DNA from: an uncultured Granulosicoccus sp.
GTDB taxonomy: Bacteria > Pseudomonadota > Gammaproteobacteria > Granulosicoccales > Granulosicoccaceae
Reading direction: 5' to 3'
Length of the DNA stretch: 64,000 nucleotides
NCBI GenBank assembly: GCA_937924505.1
Contig: CALDSR010000004.1
Location: forward strand, 1 to 64,000
In this document: positions 8,898 to 18,029 of the stretch, piece after piece
Layout: each line of letters starts with the position of its first letter
Position numbering within the stretch: position 1 is the first letter of the stretch
Program-made: the position numbers and the translations under genes
Notes under the pieces: generated by a model
What the model saw: only the letters and a program-made list of their open reading frames with translations
Told to the model about the DNA's origin: nothing
The model's database searches: none

Positions 8898-11489
8898 GTG
8901 GTTACATCTGTTACTGAACTTGAGGGTTGCAAGAAACCTTTCGGCGCTCTGCGGAAAACCTGGAACCCGCGAAGCCTGTTGATTGGTCTGATCGCTCTGC
9001 TGTGTGCCAGCGGCCCCTTGCTCGCCGCTGAAACCCGCACGATTGTCGCCGACCCCACCCTGAGTGCCGGGCCTGTACACCGCTTGCTCCTGGGTGCCGA
9101 CTACCGCGATCTTTGGGCAACCCCCATTGAGATCGAAGTCCTGGACCTCAGTCGTGAGGCTGGTGGACTGACACCGTTATTTCGAGTTGGTGGCGCGCAA
9201 ACCTTTGGCCTGGCCTTCAAAGGCGCTGACGGCAAGAGCTACACGTTTCGTAGCCTCGTGAAGGAGCAAGCGCAAAACCTGCACGAATCTTTGCGGGACT
9301 ATGCAATTGGCGATATTTTTCAAGATCAACAGGCCTCGTTGCATCCTGCAGCAACCAGTATGGTTCCTCCTTTGGCGGAAGCGGCAGGCGTTTTTTACAA
9401 CACACCTCGGCTGGTCATGTTGCCAGATGTTCCGGCGCTTGGAGAGTTCCGCGAGCTCTATGCGAACCGGGTAGGGACGATAGAAGAATTTCCCACCCCG
9501 GCATCTGACGAATACGCCGGCTATTACGGCGCCACCGAAATTATCAAATCATTCGATATCGTGTCGCAATGGCTTGCCAGTCCCGATGTCAGAATCGACG
9601 CCCACGCGCTGCTGCGACTTCGCCTGTTTGATTTCTATCTCGGCGATTGGGATCGACACGCCAATAACCATCGCTGGGCCAAAATGCCCGGTAAATCCGA
9701 GTGGCAGCCGATACCGGAAGACCGAGACCAGGCCTTTGTAGATTTTCAAGGTTTTTTACTCTGGTTGATCCGACCGTTTGAACCGCGGCTACTTCGTTTC
9801 CAGGAAAACTACCCGAACAGTTTCGGACTAACCACACAAGGTTGGCCGATTCACCGTTGGTTTTTGGCGGAACTCGACCGAAGCGACTGGATCGAGATGG
9901 CGAACGAGCTGTCCAGCCGAATTACGGACGATGTGATTGATGAGGCAGTGAGTCTTATGCCAGAGGAATACAAAGCGTTGAGTGCTGCAAAACTTGCTCG
10001 CGTACTGAAGGCTCGGCGCGACAAACTACCGGAGATCGCTGAGCGCATCTATCGCTATATGTCCACCGAAGTTGATGTTCAGGCTACCGATAAGAACGAG
10101 CTCGTCCAACTGCGCAATCTTGGCAACGGACAGCTTGAAGTAATCGTTGCTCTGGATAACGGAGAGGCTCCGTATTTCAAGCGCGAGTTGAGTTCCGGGG
10201 ATACGAAGTCAGTCAGAGTTTATTTGGGAGGCGGTCAAAACACTGTTGTGTGTCACGATCTGAATCGTAGTCCGATCCACATAGATGTAATTGGCAGCCG
10301 TGCTAATGATGTTTTCCAAGGTTGTGAGAAGGCGAGTCTGCGTTTTACTGAAACTGCAGAGATCGAGAAACGCAAGACAGAGGTACGTATCTCACCGGAT
10401 CCGGTGGGTAAAATTGGTCTGCCTAGTCTCAATGTACCACCTGAATCCGAGCGACCGCGTGACTGGGGCTCCGCGATCGTGCCAAATTACATTGGCCGCG
10501 CCAGCTCGGAAGAGGGTTTGGTTTTGGGTGGCGGTTTCACACTGACCAAGTTTGCCTTTGGCAAGAACCCGTTTAGCCAAAGCCACACGTTTACCGGGGG
10601 AGTGTCTGTGACACGTGGCGAAGTGGAAGCCGGGTACGCCGGTGTGTATCAGCCATGGAATCCGAAACTTCAGTATTCACTCGATGCCAGCGTATCCACG
10701 ATTACGCAAGCCGAGTTCTTTGGTTTTGGCAACGATACTTCGGATGATGGTGACAGTGACCTTTTTGAAACTGACCAGACGCGCGCCACGATAACGCCCA
10801 GCGTTAACTACGTCGTGACGCCAGCGCTTCAATTGTTTTCCGGAATCAGGCTTAACTACAATTCTTTGGATGATGACGAAGATACCTTGCTTACTGATCT
10901 TGCACCGCTTGGGGTTGGCGAATTCGGTTGGCTCGGCGTTTTTGCCGGGTTCGATTTCGATACTCGGGATCGCACGGTTTTAAGTAGTTCTGGCATGCAC
11001 TTTCGCGTTGAAGGTAGTCATTCTCCCTCGGTCTGGGATGCAGAAGGCTCCTTTACCTCTTTTGAAGGAGAATTGGCGGGATTCTATGATCTCGGAGCGC
11101 GTTCTTTGCTGGCCTTACGAGTGGGTGGCCGACATGTTTCAGGAGCATTTCCGTTCCAGGAAGCGGCCTACATCGGGGGTAGTGAAAACGTGCGCGGTCT
11201 AGATACGGACCGTTTCGCTGGTGATGCATCGATATTTGGCAACCTGGAGTTAAGGCACACATTGGGTGAGGCTTCCGCTTATGTGGCAAGGGCTGAATAT
11301 GGTGTGTTTGCATTCGCCGATGTCGGGCGCGTTTTTCTGGAAGAAGAAGACGATGAGGATGACTTGCATCCATCAGGTGGTGCAGGCTTCTCGATTTCAG
11401 CGCTTGATCGCAGCTTTCTGTTGTCCTTGGCCATTGCGCGCAGCGAGGAACGAACCTCGACTGTGTTTAATGCTGGCTTCAGTTTCTAA
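8898..11489 (+). CDS. Omp85-type outer-membrane barrel with N-terminal atypical-kinase-like domain
   Basis: The protein has about 863 residues with a Sec signal peptide whose hydrophobic core ends at about residue 45 (GPLLAAETR). Residues of about 60-400 are soluble and carry FDFYLGDWDRHANNHRW near 245 and PIPEDRDQAF near 270. The DRHxxN pattern followed by an acidic segment resembles the catalytic and metal-binding loops of HipA, FAM20/CotH and PI3K-type kinases. From about 535 to the end is a surface-antigen/Omp85 barrel, with the hallmark GGSENVRGLDTDRFAGD near 760-776 and a C-terminal Phe (NAGFSF). The GTG start at 8898 is preferred because GGGAG precedes it by 5 nt; an in-frame GTG at 8886 is possible. 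The kinase fold is inferred from short motifs; the barrel call is firm. Confidence 0.78.
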   Translation: MVTSVTELEGCKKPFGALRKTWNPRSLLIGLIALLCASGPLLAAETRTIVADPTLSAGPVHRLLLGADYRDLWATPIEIEVLDLSREAGGLTPLFRVGGAQTFGLAFKGADGKSYTFRSLVKEQAQNLHESLRDYAIGDIFQDQQASLHPAATSMVPPLAEAAGVFYNTPRLVMLPDVPALGEFRELYANRVGTIEEFPTPASDEYAGYYGATEIIKSFDIVSQWLASPDVRIDAHALLRLRLFDFYLGDWDRHANNHRWAKMPGKSEWQPIPEDRDQAFVDFQGFLLWLIRPFEPRLLRFQENYPNSFGLTTQGWPIHRWFLAELDRSDWIEMANELSSRITDDVIDEAVSLMPEEYKALSAAKLARVLKARRDKLPEIAERIYRYMSTEVDVQATDKNELVQLRNLGNGQLEVIVALDNGEAPYFKRELSSGDTKSVRVYLGGGQNTVVCHDLNRSPIHIDVIGSRANDVFQGCEKASLRFTETAEIEKRKTEVRISPDPVGKIGLPSLNVPPESERPRDWGSAIVPNYIGRASSEEGLVLGGGFTLTKFAFGKNPFSQSHTFTGGVSVTRGEVEAGYAGVYQPWNPKLQYSLDASVSTITQAEFFGFGNDTSDDGDSDLFETDQTRATITPSVNYVVTPALQLFSGIRLNYNSLDDDEDTLLTDLAPLGVGEFGWLGVFAGFDFDTRDRTVLSSSGMHFRVEGSHSPSVWDAEGSFTSFEGELAGFYDLGARSLLALRVGGRHVSGAFPFQEAAYIGGSENVRGLDTDRFAGDASIFGNLELRHTLGEASAYVARAEYGVFAFADVGRVFLEEEDDEDDLHPSGGAGFSISALDRSFLLSLAIARSEERTSTVFNAGFSF

Positions 11490-11490
11490 G

Positions 11491-11520
11491 GTCGGAGCAT
11501 ATAAAGTCGGAGCATATAAA
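11491..11520 (+). repeat. two tandem copies of a 15-bp unit
   Basis: GTCGGAGCATATAAA occurs twice in a row immediately after the stop codon of the Omp85 fusion gene, in the short gap before the convergent PAP2 gene. It looks like a recent slippage duplication; no function is apparent. Confidence 0.85.
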
Positions 11521-11528
11521 GTTTTCGT

Positions 11529-12308
11529 TTAGAACAAGTGGTGCAGTCTTAACATGAAGCCTTGTCTGCTAGTTTCTACAGTAATGGGCGGGACCGCGGA
11601 TCGACCTTCGCTTATGATTGATTTATAAAACGTCTTCACCATGAAATTGCTCAGCGCTGCCGAAAACAGAACATCAACCGGATGATGTTCGTTCGCCTCG
11701 ACACGTGCCCAGGCTACGGCAGCGGCGCTGGCTCGCGTGCCTATCTTGATGGTGTTACGCAGCCAGGGTTTTTCAATGTTTAAATTCAAATTTTGATCAA
11801 TCAAAAGCGCGGAAGAGAAGGCACTGCTGGAATGCCCGGACGGAAAGCTTCTGTCATCTCTATCATTCGGACGATCACGTTTGAATGTCCGCTTGCCGAT
11901 TTCAACGATACCTTCTACGGTACCAAAGGCAAGCGCATTCGCTGCGATGCGGCGTGTCATAAATCCAGTTGCGGCCGCGGGTTTTGGCGCAAAAACGCTG
12001 GACACAGCCATGCCAACGACCAAGGTGTTTCTTACGTCGTCGCTAAAGTCGCTGGCACTATCCTGACTACCAAAGACCGGTGTGTTGTCGGAGGCCCAAT
12101 CAGAAATATTATCGTCCGACCCGGTTGTAAGAATGACAGCCGCGGCAGTCAAAGGTATCCAGGTTCCAGGTTCCCGGGCGGATTCTTTAGCGACCTCAAC
12201 AACGCTCTCCATTGACGGCAGCGTAGCTCCGAACTGCGCGCAACCGCTTGTCATGCTCAGGCAGATTGCCGCGCTCACCCAAACCGCTGGTAACGCCAAT
12301 CGTTTCAT
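11529..12308 (-). CDS. PAP2-family phosphatase lipoprotein
   Basis: The 259-residue protein has a lipoprotein signal (lipobox MTSGC, Cys near 23). All three phosphatidic-acid-phosphatase type 2 motifs are present: KRTFKRDRPN (KX6RP), SFPSGHSS (PSGH) and ARVEANEHHPVDV (catalytic His plus Asp). It probably removes phosphate from a lipid or other envelope phosphoester on the periplasmic side. Unlike the usual six-helix PAP2 enzymes the hydrophobic segments are short, and it is tethered through its lipid. It is convergent with the Omp85 fusion gene. Confidence 0.85.
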   Translation of the reverse strand: MKRLALPAVWVSAAICLSMTSGCAQFGATLPSMESVVEVAKESAREPGTWIPLTAAAVILTTGSDDNISDWASDNTPVFGSQDSASDFSDDVRNTLVVGMAVSSVFAPKPAAATGFMTRRIAANALAFGTVEGIVEIGKRTFKRDRPNDRDDRSFPSGHSSSAFSSALLIDQNLNLNIEKPWLRNTIKIGTRASAAAVAWARVEANEHHPVDVLFSAALSNFMVKTFYKSIISEGRSAVPPITVETSRQGFMLRLHHLF

Positions 12309-12485
12309 AAATCACCGCTGCCAGTGCTTTCAAAGGTGGTAGACCTGCATTGGAGCGACATATCAAGTTTTACTGGTTTCATTATTCTTTATGGCTTCTC
12401 AGAAAAAGCCTTGGATAAAATTCGGTTCAGGAAAATTTCCCATAGCTTGATTTTGCGCTGATTCAATTCTTTTGAAGGTGGGCAA

Positions 12486-12783
12486 GTGACAGAATTTTCT
12501 CATAACTGGCATCCATCGGCGAGAGTGATGCTGGCTACTGAATTGTCATTGAGGGTTATTTGGCAATTTTTACTCGCCAGCAGAAGCATGATGATCAGTG
12601 CAACGCTTGTCAATTCGAATGTGTTTGCCAATGTTTGGATCCATGAGAATGTGCCAGTGGGTTCGAACATCATTTTGGCAATGTGGCAAAAGGGACCGTC
12701 ACGAATTATAGAGGCTGGTTGCTTGATATAAATGTTCAAAGTCGCAGACAATGGTATTGTCGTACTACCCATGATTTTTTTAG
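12486..12783 (+). pseudogene. decayed C-terminal fragment of a second glgC copy
   Basis: The frame aligns to the intact glgC at 1031-2260 from its residue 300 or so onward. HPSARVM matches HPPARVV, SMMISATLVNS matches SMVISAKVVNS, and ANVWIHENV matches ANVRVHENA. At DNA level TTCAAAGTCGCAGACAATGG matches the glgC end (codons for FKVTDNG). Between these blocks about 60 bp of the glgC beta-helix region are missing and the frame breaks; the stop region is shifted. No nucleotidyltransferase domain remains. It is a relic of a duplicated or replaced glgC. Confidence 0.8.
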
Positions 12784-12814
12784 TTTATTTATTCTCTACC
12801 CGCTATATTCCAGT

Positions 12815-13480
12815 GTGAGCAAAATATCTTTTACGCAGCGCGCGCTAGGCCCAGGCTTGTTGGGTCTGCTTGGATTGATCCTGTTTCTGTTCTGGCGTTT
12901 CCCGCCGGCTGATTGGTTACCTGTTGACAGATTCGGCGCATGGCTCGATGACGCTGGCTATAAAGGTATGCTAGTTTTTGTTCTCGTTGGTATAGCCGCT
13001 ACGTCCGTTGGTTTGCCGCGACAGTTGCTCGCTTTTGTTGGAGGTTTTTCCTACGGTATCGTCGGTGGTGTTCCACTGTCCTTACTGTCCGCAATTATTG
13101 GCTGTCTTGCAACGGTTCTGTTTTCGAGGAGATTTTTACAGACATTCATTACCCATCGTTATCCGCGCTTCATTGCTGCGCTGGATAAACTATTGGCAAA
13201 AGATGCGTTTCTTAAAATACTGATATTGCGCCTACAACCGTTCGGAACCAATCTGATTACAAACGTCTGTGCAGGTTTTACTCAACTTGGATTACGAACA
13301 TTTCTCACCGCTTCTTTGATTGGTTATGTTCCGCAGATGTTGGTGTTCGCGCTGATGGGGTCGGGTGTTCGAGTGGCATCTGGCGCCCGCATGGGTGTAA
13401 GTATCCTTCTCTTGTTGATATCAGTGGCGCTTGGGTTTTATCTCTATCGTCGCCACCGGGACTCCTTGCCCAGGATTTGA
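12815..13480 (+). CDS. TVP38/TMEM64 (VTT-domain) inner-membrane protein
   Basis: About 221 residues with five or six hydrophobic segments. The SNARE-associated/VTT core is visible as LAFVGGFSYGIVGGVPLSLL, then a short amphipathic stretch, then LRLQPFGTNLITNVCAGFT and LIGYVPQMLVFALMGSG. This family includes lipid scramblase-like DedA relatives; the bacterial role is mostly unknown. The upstream boundary is unclear: the frame runs back into the glgC relic. GTG 12815 is the first plausible start beyond the relic, and ATG 12968 would cut into the first hydrophobic segment. No good ribosome site supports either. Confidence 0.75.
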   Translation: MSKISFTQRALGPGLLGLLGLILFLFWRFPPADWLPVDRFGAWLDDAGYKGMLVFVLVGIAATSVGLPRQLLAFVGGFSYGIVGGVPLSLLSAIIGCLATVLFSRRFLQTFITHRYPRFIAALDKLLAKDAFLKILILRLQPFGTNLITNVCAGFTQLGLRTFLTASLIGYVPQMLVFALMGSGVRVASGARMGVSILLLLISVALGFYLYRRHRDSLPRI

Positions 13481-13659
13481 GAAAGCGGGTGACTGTGGAG
13501 ATTTATTGCGTTTCCGGCGCGAGCTCTTGACTATGTGACTTCAGGTTACGCTGGGTTGACGACAACGGATTTACTGCCTTTAATCATTTTGTAGCGCGCT
13601 TATTTTTGAGCTCGTTACATCCTCCTCCAAGTGGTACTTGAAAGCAGTGACGCTTCTAC

Positions 13660-13682
13660 GGGCCAGGGACGGCCTTTTTTTT
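13660..13682 (+). terminator. short GC hairpin followed by eight T
   Basis: GGCC-AGGGAC-GGCC (13661-13674) is followed by T at 13675-13682, in the 277-bp gap before the surface-protein locus. It would close transcription from the left flank. The stem is short, and it lies 180 bp beyond the last stop codon. Confidence 0.4.
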
Positions 13683-13757
13683 CGTAAAATCAGGTTTGTT
13701 CCCGGCGCGCTAATTGCTGAGCGAGGTGTCGTTCTGAACTTTGTCTGAGCTCGGCTC

Positions 13758-16700
13758 ATGCCTGTCTTCGGTATTTACTGTCGATCAACAGTTAATGCAT
13801 TCCTCCTGCCAGTGGCTCGAGATGCGGTTCATACCCTCAAGCGGTGGCTTGTTGGCGTCCTTTGTTTCTGCTGTGTGCTGACTGCCGAGGCTGCAGACGA
13901 GGTATTCGTCTATTCAACCGTTAATGTCATCCGCGGTATCAATATTGATATGGGTGTCGATTGGGAACTAACAACGACGCCACTGTCTCCGACGGCCAAT
14001 GCCTTGGCATTGAACGCCGAGGCGGGTTTCGTTTATTACGGTGACAATACGAGTGTTTACCGCTGGGATCCCGCTCTGGGCAACGGGCCGGCGTCGCACA
14101 GTTTGATGAATGATTTCTCCTTTGGCCCTGTAACAGCACCGATTCGCAACTTGAATAGTACCGCTGGCGCCTTCCAGAACGGCACCTATTTTGTCGGATC
14201 GGAGGATGAAAGGGGCAATGCGGAAGAGGTCTGGGCACTGAATCTGTCCTTTGACGGCAGTAATGTCGTTTCGGCACAGCCTCTGAACCTCCTGGCAGCC
14301 TGTAACTGTACGGCCGTCCAATTAGGCGGATTTGGTGATATGGCGGCCCTCACCGAAGGCGGATTAACGGTTTTATACGGTGCAACCACCGATATATCGG
14401 GCAATGGCAGCGGGATTTTTGCGGGTCGCTGGCGTTTCACTCCGGCAACCGGCGCATTTACGTTGCTGCAGGCTGGCGCTGGCGGTCAGATGAGTGGTAG
14501 TTTGTCGAACAGATTGTACTCAAATGTGGGTAGATCGATACGTGAAGTGGATATTACAACCGGAGTCATCAGCAATACGTCCCTTTTTACCGCTACTGGG
14601 ACCTTATTTGACTTTACTGGCGGCTTCAGCATGGATTTTGGAGACGCACCTGATAGTTATGGGGCCGCCTTTCATCGTGTACCGCTACAAAACCCAAGCG
14701 CTTATATAGGTAATCTCGGACCGGATAATGAGCCGGGTTCACTGAATACCCTGACGGGAAGCTTGGATGGCGATGGTGACGATGCCACGGGCCTTGATGA
14801 TGAAGATGCGGTCAATAATTTGGCGCCCATCGATGCCGGTTTGGGGCAATACAGCGTAACGCTCGATTGTTCCGCCGGGACTGGAGTGGCGGCCTGGCTG
14901 GATCTGAATATCAACGGTGTCTTTGATGGAAATGAACGAAACAGTAACCACCCGGTGAGCTGTGAATCTGGTCAGGTCACGCTTCAATGGCTCGGAATTG
15001 GTGCTGCCGAAGCCGGTGACAGTTATCTGCGTATACGTGCATCTGACAATATTGCATCCATTTCGACAGCGACCGGAATTTCATCGAACGGGGAGGTTGA
15101 GGATCACCCGGTCACAATCTTGAACGAGGTTGCCACCCCAGGCACTTGTCTGGCCGGGCAAACCAGTCATATTTATACCCAGAGCGATTTGCCAAGGCGG
15201 ATTGGTCCTAATCGAGGCACGGTCACCGTATCGACAATCACTGTGCCTGATTCGTTTACCGTTTCGGATGTCAATGTTATTGGTGTTGAGGGGACGTATA
15301 ACCGCATGAGAGATTTGACATTCGACATACGCCACTCGGGTGTCACACAGCGTTTGTACGGACCGCGATGTAACTTTGAGGATGACTTCTTTATCAGTTT
15401 TGACGATAGTGCTAGCGGAACACCACCGTGTGCGCCAAACGATGGTGGAACTTACCCTCCGGTTGAATCCTTGTCGGTTTACAATGGTGTAAATTCAGCA
15501 GGGCAGTGGGAGCTACGAGTCACCGATCTGGCCAATGGTCGCCGTGGCGTATTCGAAAACTGGTCACTGGAGCTGTGTTCAAGTGGCGCGCCTACAGCGA
15601 ATCCGGATGCGCATCTGGGTAAGATCGCCAGTGTTGTTGATCGAGAAGTAACGATGTCGTTTCGCTCGGTAAATACAGGCGATAACGACTTGTCAGGTAT
15701 TCAGATAGTCGATGATCTGGATGTGGTTTTTGGCGCTGGAAACTACACGATAAGCTCACCACCTTCGCTAACGACAACGCAAACTGGTTTCACCGTTAAC
15801 ACAGCGTTTGACGGTACAGCATCAAACAATACATTGCTGGCAACTTCTGGTGTTCTCGCACCCGGCGAACAAATTGATTTGCAATTCACCGTACTGGTTG
15901 ACGTGATCGCAGCAACTGCCACTCCGGGTGACTACTCAAACCAGGCAACACTCTCAGCGATTGCTGTGAATGGTGATATCGTAAATGATTTGTCTGGCAA
16001 CTCGCTTGATCTGTCAACTGATACTGATATCGCAACAACGTTTTCAGTCGATCGATCAGCGACCCTGTCAGGGTTCGTATTTGAGGATACCGGGCTCGAC
16101 ATTTCAAGCGCTCACGATGGTGTTTTTCAAGCAGGTGAAGCCGGCATAGCAAGCCGCGTCGTGGAAGTGTTTGATCCAAGCGGCGTCAGTATCGGTGTTG
16201 CTCAAACGGATGCTTCAGGCCAATGGCAAATGAACATCGGTGACGCTTTCTTGAATCAGGCGCTATCTGTTCGTGTTCAGACTGGTGCTGATTACCAAGT
16301 GATCAGTGAAGCGGCTCTTTACGCCAATGGCGATATCACTGACGGGGAGCTTGTCGTTAGCCTGGCTGCAGGTGAGTCTGTGATTGACGTGAATGCGGGC
16401 TTGATCGATAAAGCGGAGTTCACGGCGAATCAATCAAGTGCCGTATCCGCAGGAAACTCTGTGCAGTACGCGCATGTGTTTCGCTCGCCGAGTTTTGCCG
16501 AGCTGTCCTTCACGCTGTCCAGTAATGTCAATCCTGTGACACCAGCGTGGACAAATACACTGTTTCGGGATAACAACTGTAATGGCGTGCGAGGCGCAAA
16601 CGATACAGAGCTTGTGGCGGCGGTAACCGTGGTTCCGGGTGAAGATGTGTGTGTTCTACTGGATGTGTTTGTCCCAATTAATGCAGTAGCGGGTGCCAGC

Positions 16701-17138
16701 AGTAACGTCATTATCTCGGCCGATTTGCAGTTTGCCGATGATGCCGATACGGGACACGGCATCACTGATCAACTTGACAACAATGACGTGACTACTGCGT
16801 TATCAGCCCCATCCGGACGCCTCGTTTTGGATAAAACGGTGCGAAATCTGACGCTTGGGGAAGCCGCCGGCACCAGTAACAGCGGTTTGCCAGGCCATAC
16901 GCTGGAATACATCATTAGTTATCGCAACACAGGGCCTGGACAAATTACGGATCTTGAAGTCAATGATGCGCTGCCGGCCTTCACTACGGCGGTGGGTGGT
17001 TCCGTCGTCTGCGGTACAACGCCAGCCAACCTGGTTTGCACCCCTGCAATTGCCGGTGAAGCGCTCAATTGGACGTTTACCGGCTCCCTGTTGGCCGGAG
17101 AAACCGGCTCTGTCAGCTACCAGGTGCTGATCGACTAA
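13758..17138 (+). CDS. secreted multidomain protein: propeller-like head, GEVED, P-domain, DUF11 modules
   Basis: 1,126 residues. A hydrophobic signal core (WLVGVLCFCCVLTAEA) lies unusually far in (about 30-46), so a GTG start near 13815 is possible. Modules in order: a propeller-like region (about 47-295); a linker with DFGDAPDSYG; a GEVED domain (about 350-450, DLNINGVFDGNERN and NGEVEDHPV); a proprotein-convertase P-like domain (about 480-615, ending GRRGVFENWSLELCSS); a DUF11-like module (615-760); an SdrD/Cna-type module (770-860, TLSGFVFEDTGLD); and two further DUF11-like modules to the end. There is no membrane anchor; the stop follows the last DUF11 strand (GSVSYQVLID). It is the first gene of the surface locus. 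Role inferred: matrix or adhesin component. Confidence 0.75.
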   Translation: MPVFGIYCRSTVNAFLLPVARDAVHTLKRWLVGVLCFCCVLTAEAADEVFVYSTVNVIRGINIDMGVDWELTTTPLSPTANALALNAEAGFVYYGDNTSVYRWDPALGNGPASHSLMNDFSFGPVTAPIRNLNSTAGAFQNGTYFVGSEDERGNAEEVWALNLSFDGSNVVSAQPLNLLAACNCTAVQLGGFGDMAALTEGGLTVLYGATTDISGNGSGIFAGRWRFTPATGAFTLLQAGAGGQMSGSLSNRLYSNVGRSIREVDITTGVISNTSLFTATGTLFDFTGGFSMDFGDAPDSYGAAFHRVPLQNPSAYIGNLGPDNEPGSLNTLTGSLDGDGDDATGLDDEDAVNNLAPIDAGLGQYSVTLDCSAGTGVAAWLDLNINGVFDGNERNSNHPVSCESGQVTLQWLGIGAAEAGDSYLRIRASDNIASISTATGISSNGEVEDHPVTILNEVATPGTCLAGQTSHIYTQSDLPRRIGPNRGTVTVSTITVPDSFTVSDVNVIGVEGTYNRMRDLTFDIRHSGVTQRLYGPRCNFEDDFFISFDDSASGTPPCAPNDGGTYPPVESLSVYNGVNSAGQWELRVTDLANGRRGVFENWSLELCSSGAPTANPDAHLGKIASVVDREVTMSFRSVNTGDNDLSGIQIVDDLDVVFGAGNYTISSPPSLTTTQTGFTVNTAFDGTASNNTLLATSGVLAPGEQIDLQFTVLVDVIAATATPGDYSNQATLSAIAVNGDIVNDLSGNSLDLSTDTDIATTFSVDRSATLSGFVFEDTGLDISSAHDGVFQAGEAGIASRVVEVFDPSGVSIGVAQTDASGQWQMNIGDAFLNQALSVRVQTGADYQVISEAALYANGDITDGELVVSLAAGESVIDVNAGLIDKAEFTANQSSAVSAGNSVQYAHVFRSPSFAELSFTLSSNVNPVTPAWTNTLFRDNNCNGVRGANDTELVAAVTVVPGEDVCVLLDVFVPINAVAGASSNVIISADLQFADDADTGHGITDQLDNNDVTTALSAPSGRLVLDKTVRNLTLGEAAGTSNSGLPGHTLEYIISYRNTGPGQITDLEVNDALPAFTTAVGGSVVCGTTPANLVCTPAIAGEALNWTFTGSLLAGETGSVSYQVLID

Positions 17139-17193
17139 TCCCAACTCCCTGTTAACAAGCAGATTTAACAAGCAGTCTGTGGCGTTACATCAG

Positions 17194-17377
17194 CCAAGGC
17201 TGAGTGTGTACGCACCTTGGTGCTCCTACCAAAGGTTAGATGAGGTTATCTGCCTCCTGAAGTGTTAGCCAAATAACATATTCCTCGAAACCGTTAACTG
17301 CCTCACGTTTCTTCGTCCTCGTTTTGTCGATTCGGGCTTACTCCCTGCAATAAAGCGGGTAACCGATCACAGGTTAC
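17194..17377 (+). promoter_or_regulatory. two inverted repeats in the leader of the small DUF11 gene
   Basis: CCAAGG/CCTTGG (17194-17199 and 17215-17220) and GTAACC/GGTTAC (17359-17364 and 17372-17377) are perfect 6-bp arms with 15- and 7-nt loops. Neither is followed by a T-run. They may be operator-like sites or mRNA hairpins upstream of 17414. A direct repeat TAACAAGCAG lies nearby at about 17150-17175. Confidence 0.35.
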
Positions 17378-17413
17378 TTCTTTGTTATTACATGTTAGAT
17401 ACAGGAGAGTGGA

Positions 17414-17902
17414 ATGAAATTCTCACCGGTTGTTACTTTTTTTACAGTGTTTTTACTATTTGCCGGTATCGCTTATGCGAAAGGCCCCGTTACCGGTGAA
17501 ATCAAGGTATTCGTCGTATCGACTGACGATACCGGAAATGAGATTGTCACTGAGGCCGAGGAGACTGAGCCGGGCCAAGTCATGGAATTTCGCATTGTCT
17601 TTACCAATAACGGTGAGGAAAATGTGCGTGGCGTGCAAGTAGTGGATCCGATTCCGCAGAACACGCTTTTTCTCTCTGATTCGCATCAGGCGGATGTCCC
17701 TGCATCGTTTGAAGTCAGCATTGACGGCGGGGAGTCGTTTGAGCTCGAACCTGTTACGCGCATCGAAACACAGGCGGATGGGTCTCAAAAGGAAGTTGTC
17801 ATACCTCCTTCTCAATACACCCATGTTCGATGGCTTGCCAAGGAAGAGCTCATATCAAACGGTGGTCAGCATAGCTTTGCCTACCGCGTAACCGTGAACT
17901 GA
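17414..17902 (+). CDS. small secreted single-DUF11-domain protein
   Basis: 162 residues with a clear Sec signal (FFTVFLLFAGIAYAKG, cleavage near 22). One DUF11-type beta-sandwich fills the rest (EPGQVMEFRIVFTNNGEENV, then GVQVVDPIPQNTLF). AGGAGAG lies 4-5 nt before ATG, the best ribosome site of the locus, so it is probably well expressed. It ends right at the last strand (HSFAYRVTVN). Because it is a lone module of the kind repeated in its large neighbours, it could be a subunit that adds to them or a cap; this is inference. Confidence 0.8.
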   Translation: MKFSPVVTFFTVFLLFAGIAYAKGPVTGEIKVFVVSTDDTGNEIVTEAEETEPGQVMEFRIVFTNNGEENVRGVQVVDPIPQNTLFLSDSHQADVPASFEVSIDGGESFELEPVTRIETQADGSQKEVVIPPSQYTHVRWLAKEELISNGGQHSFAYRVTVN

Positions 17903-18029
17903 TAGCTGACGCACTGGTTCATCACACTTAATAAAAATCAAGACGGTTACGCGCCTGTCTGAGCTGCCTTACAGCAGTCATGACTTGTTACGGCTTTGTT
18001 CGGATCGTCTCACCAATTGAGAGAATTAT

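Noticed and set aside
12486..12731. Small protein-coding gene of 81 codons
   Set aside because: Its sequence is a degraded match to the glgC C-terminus and breaks frame before the homology ends.
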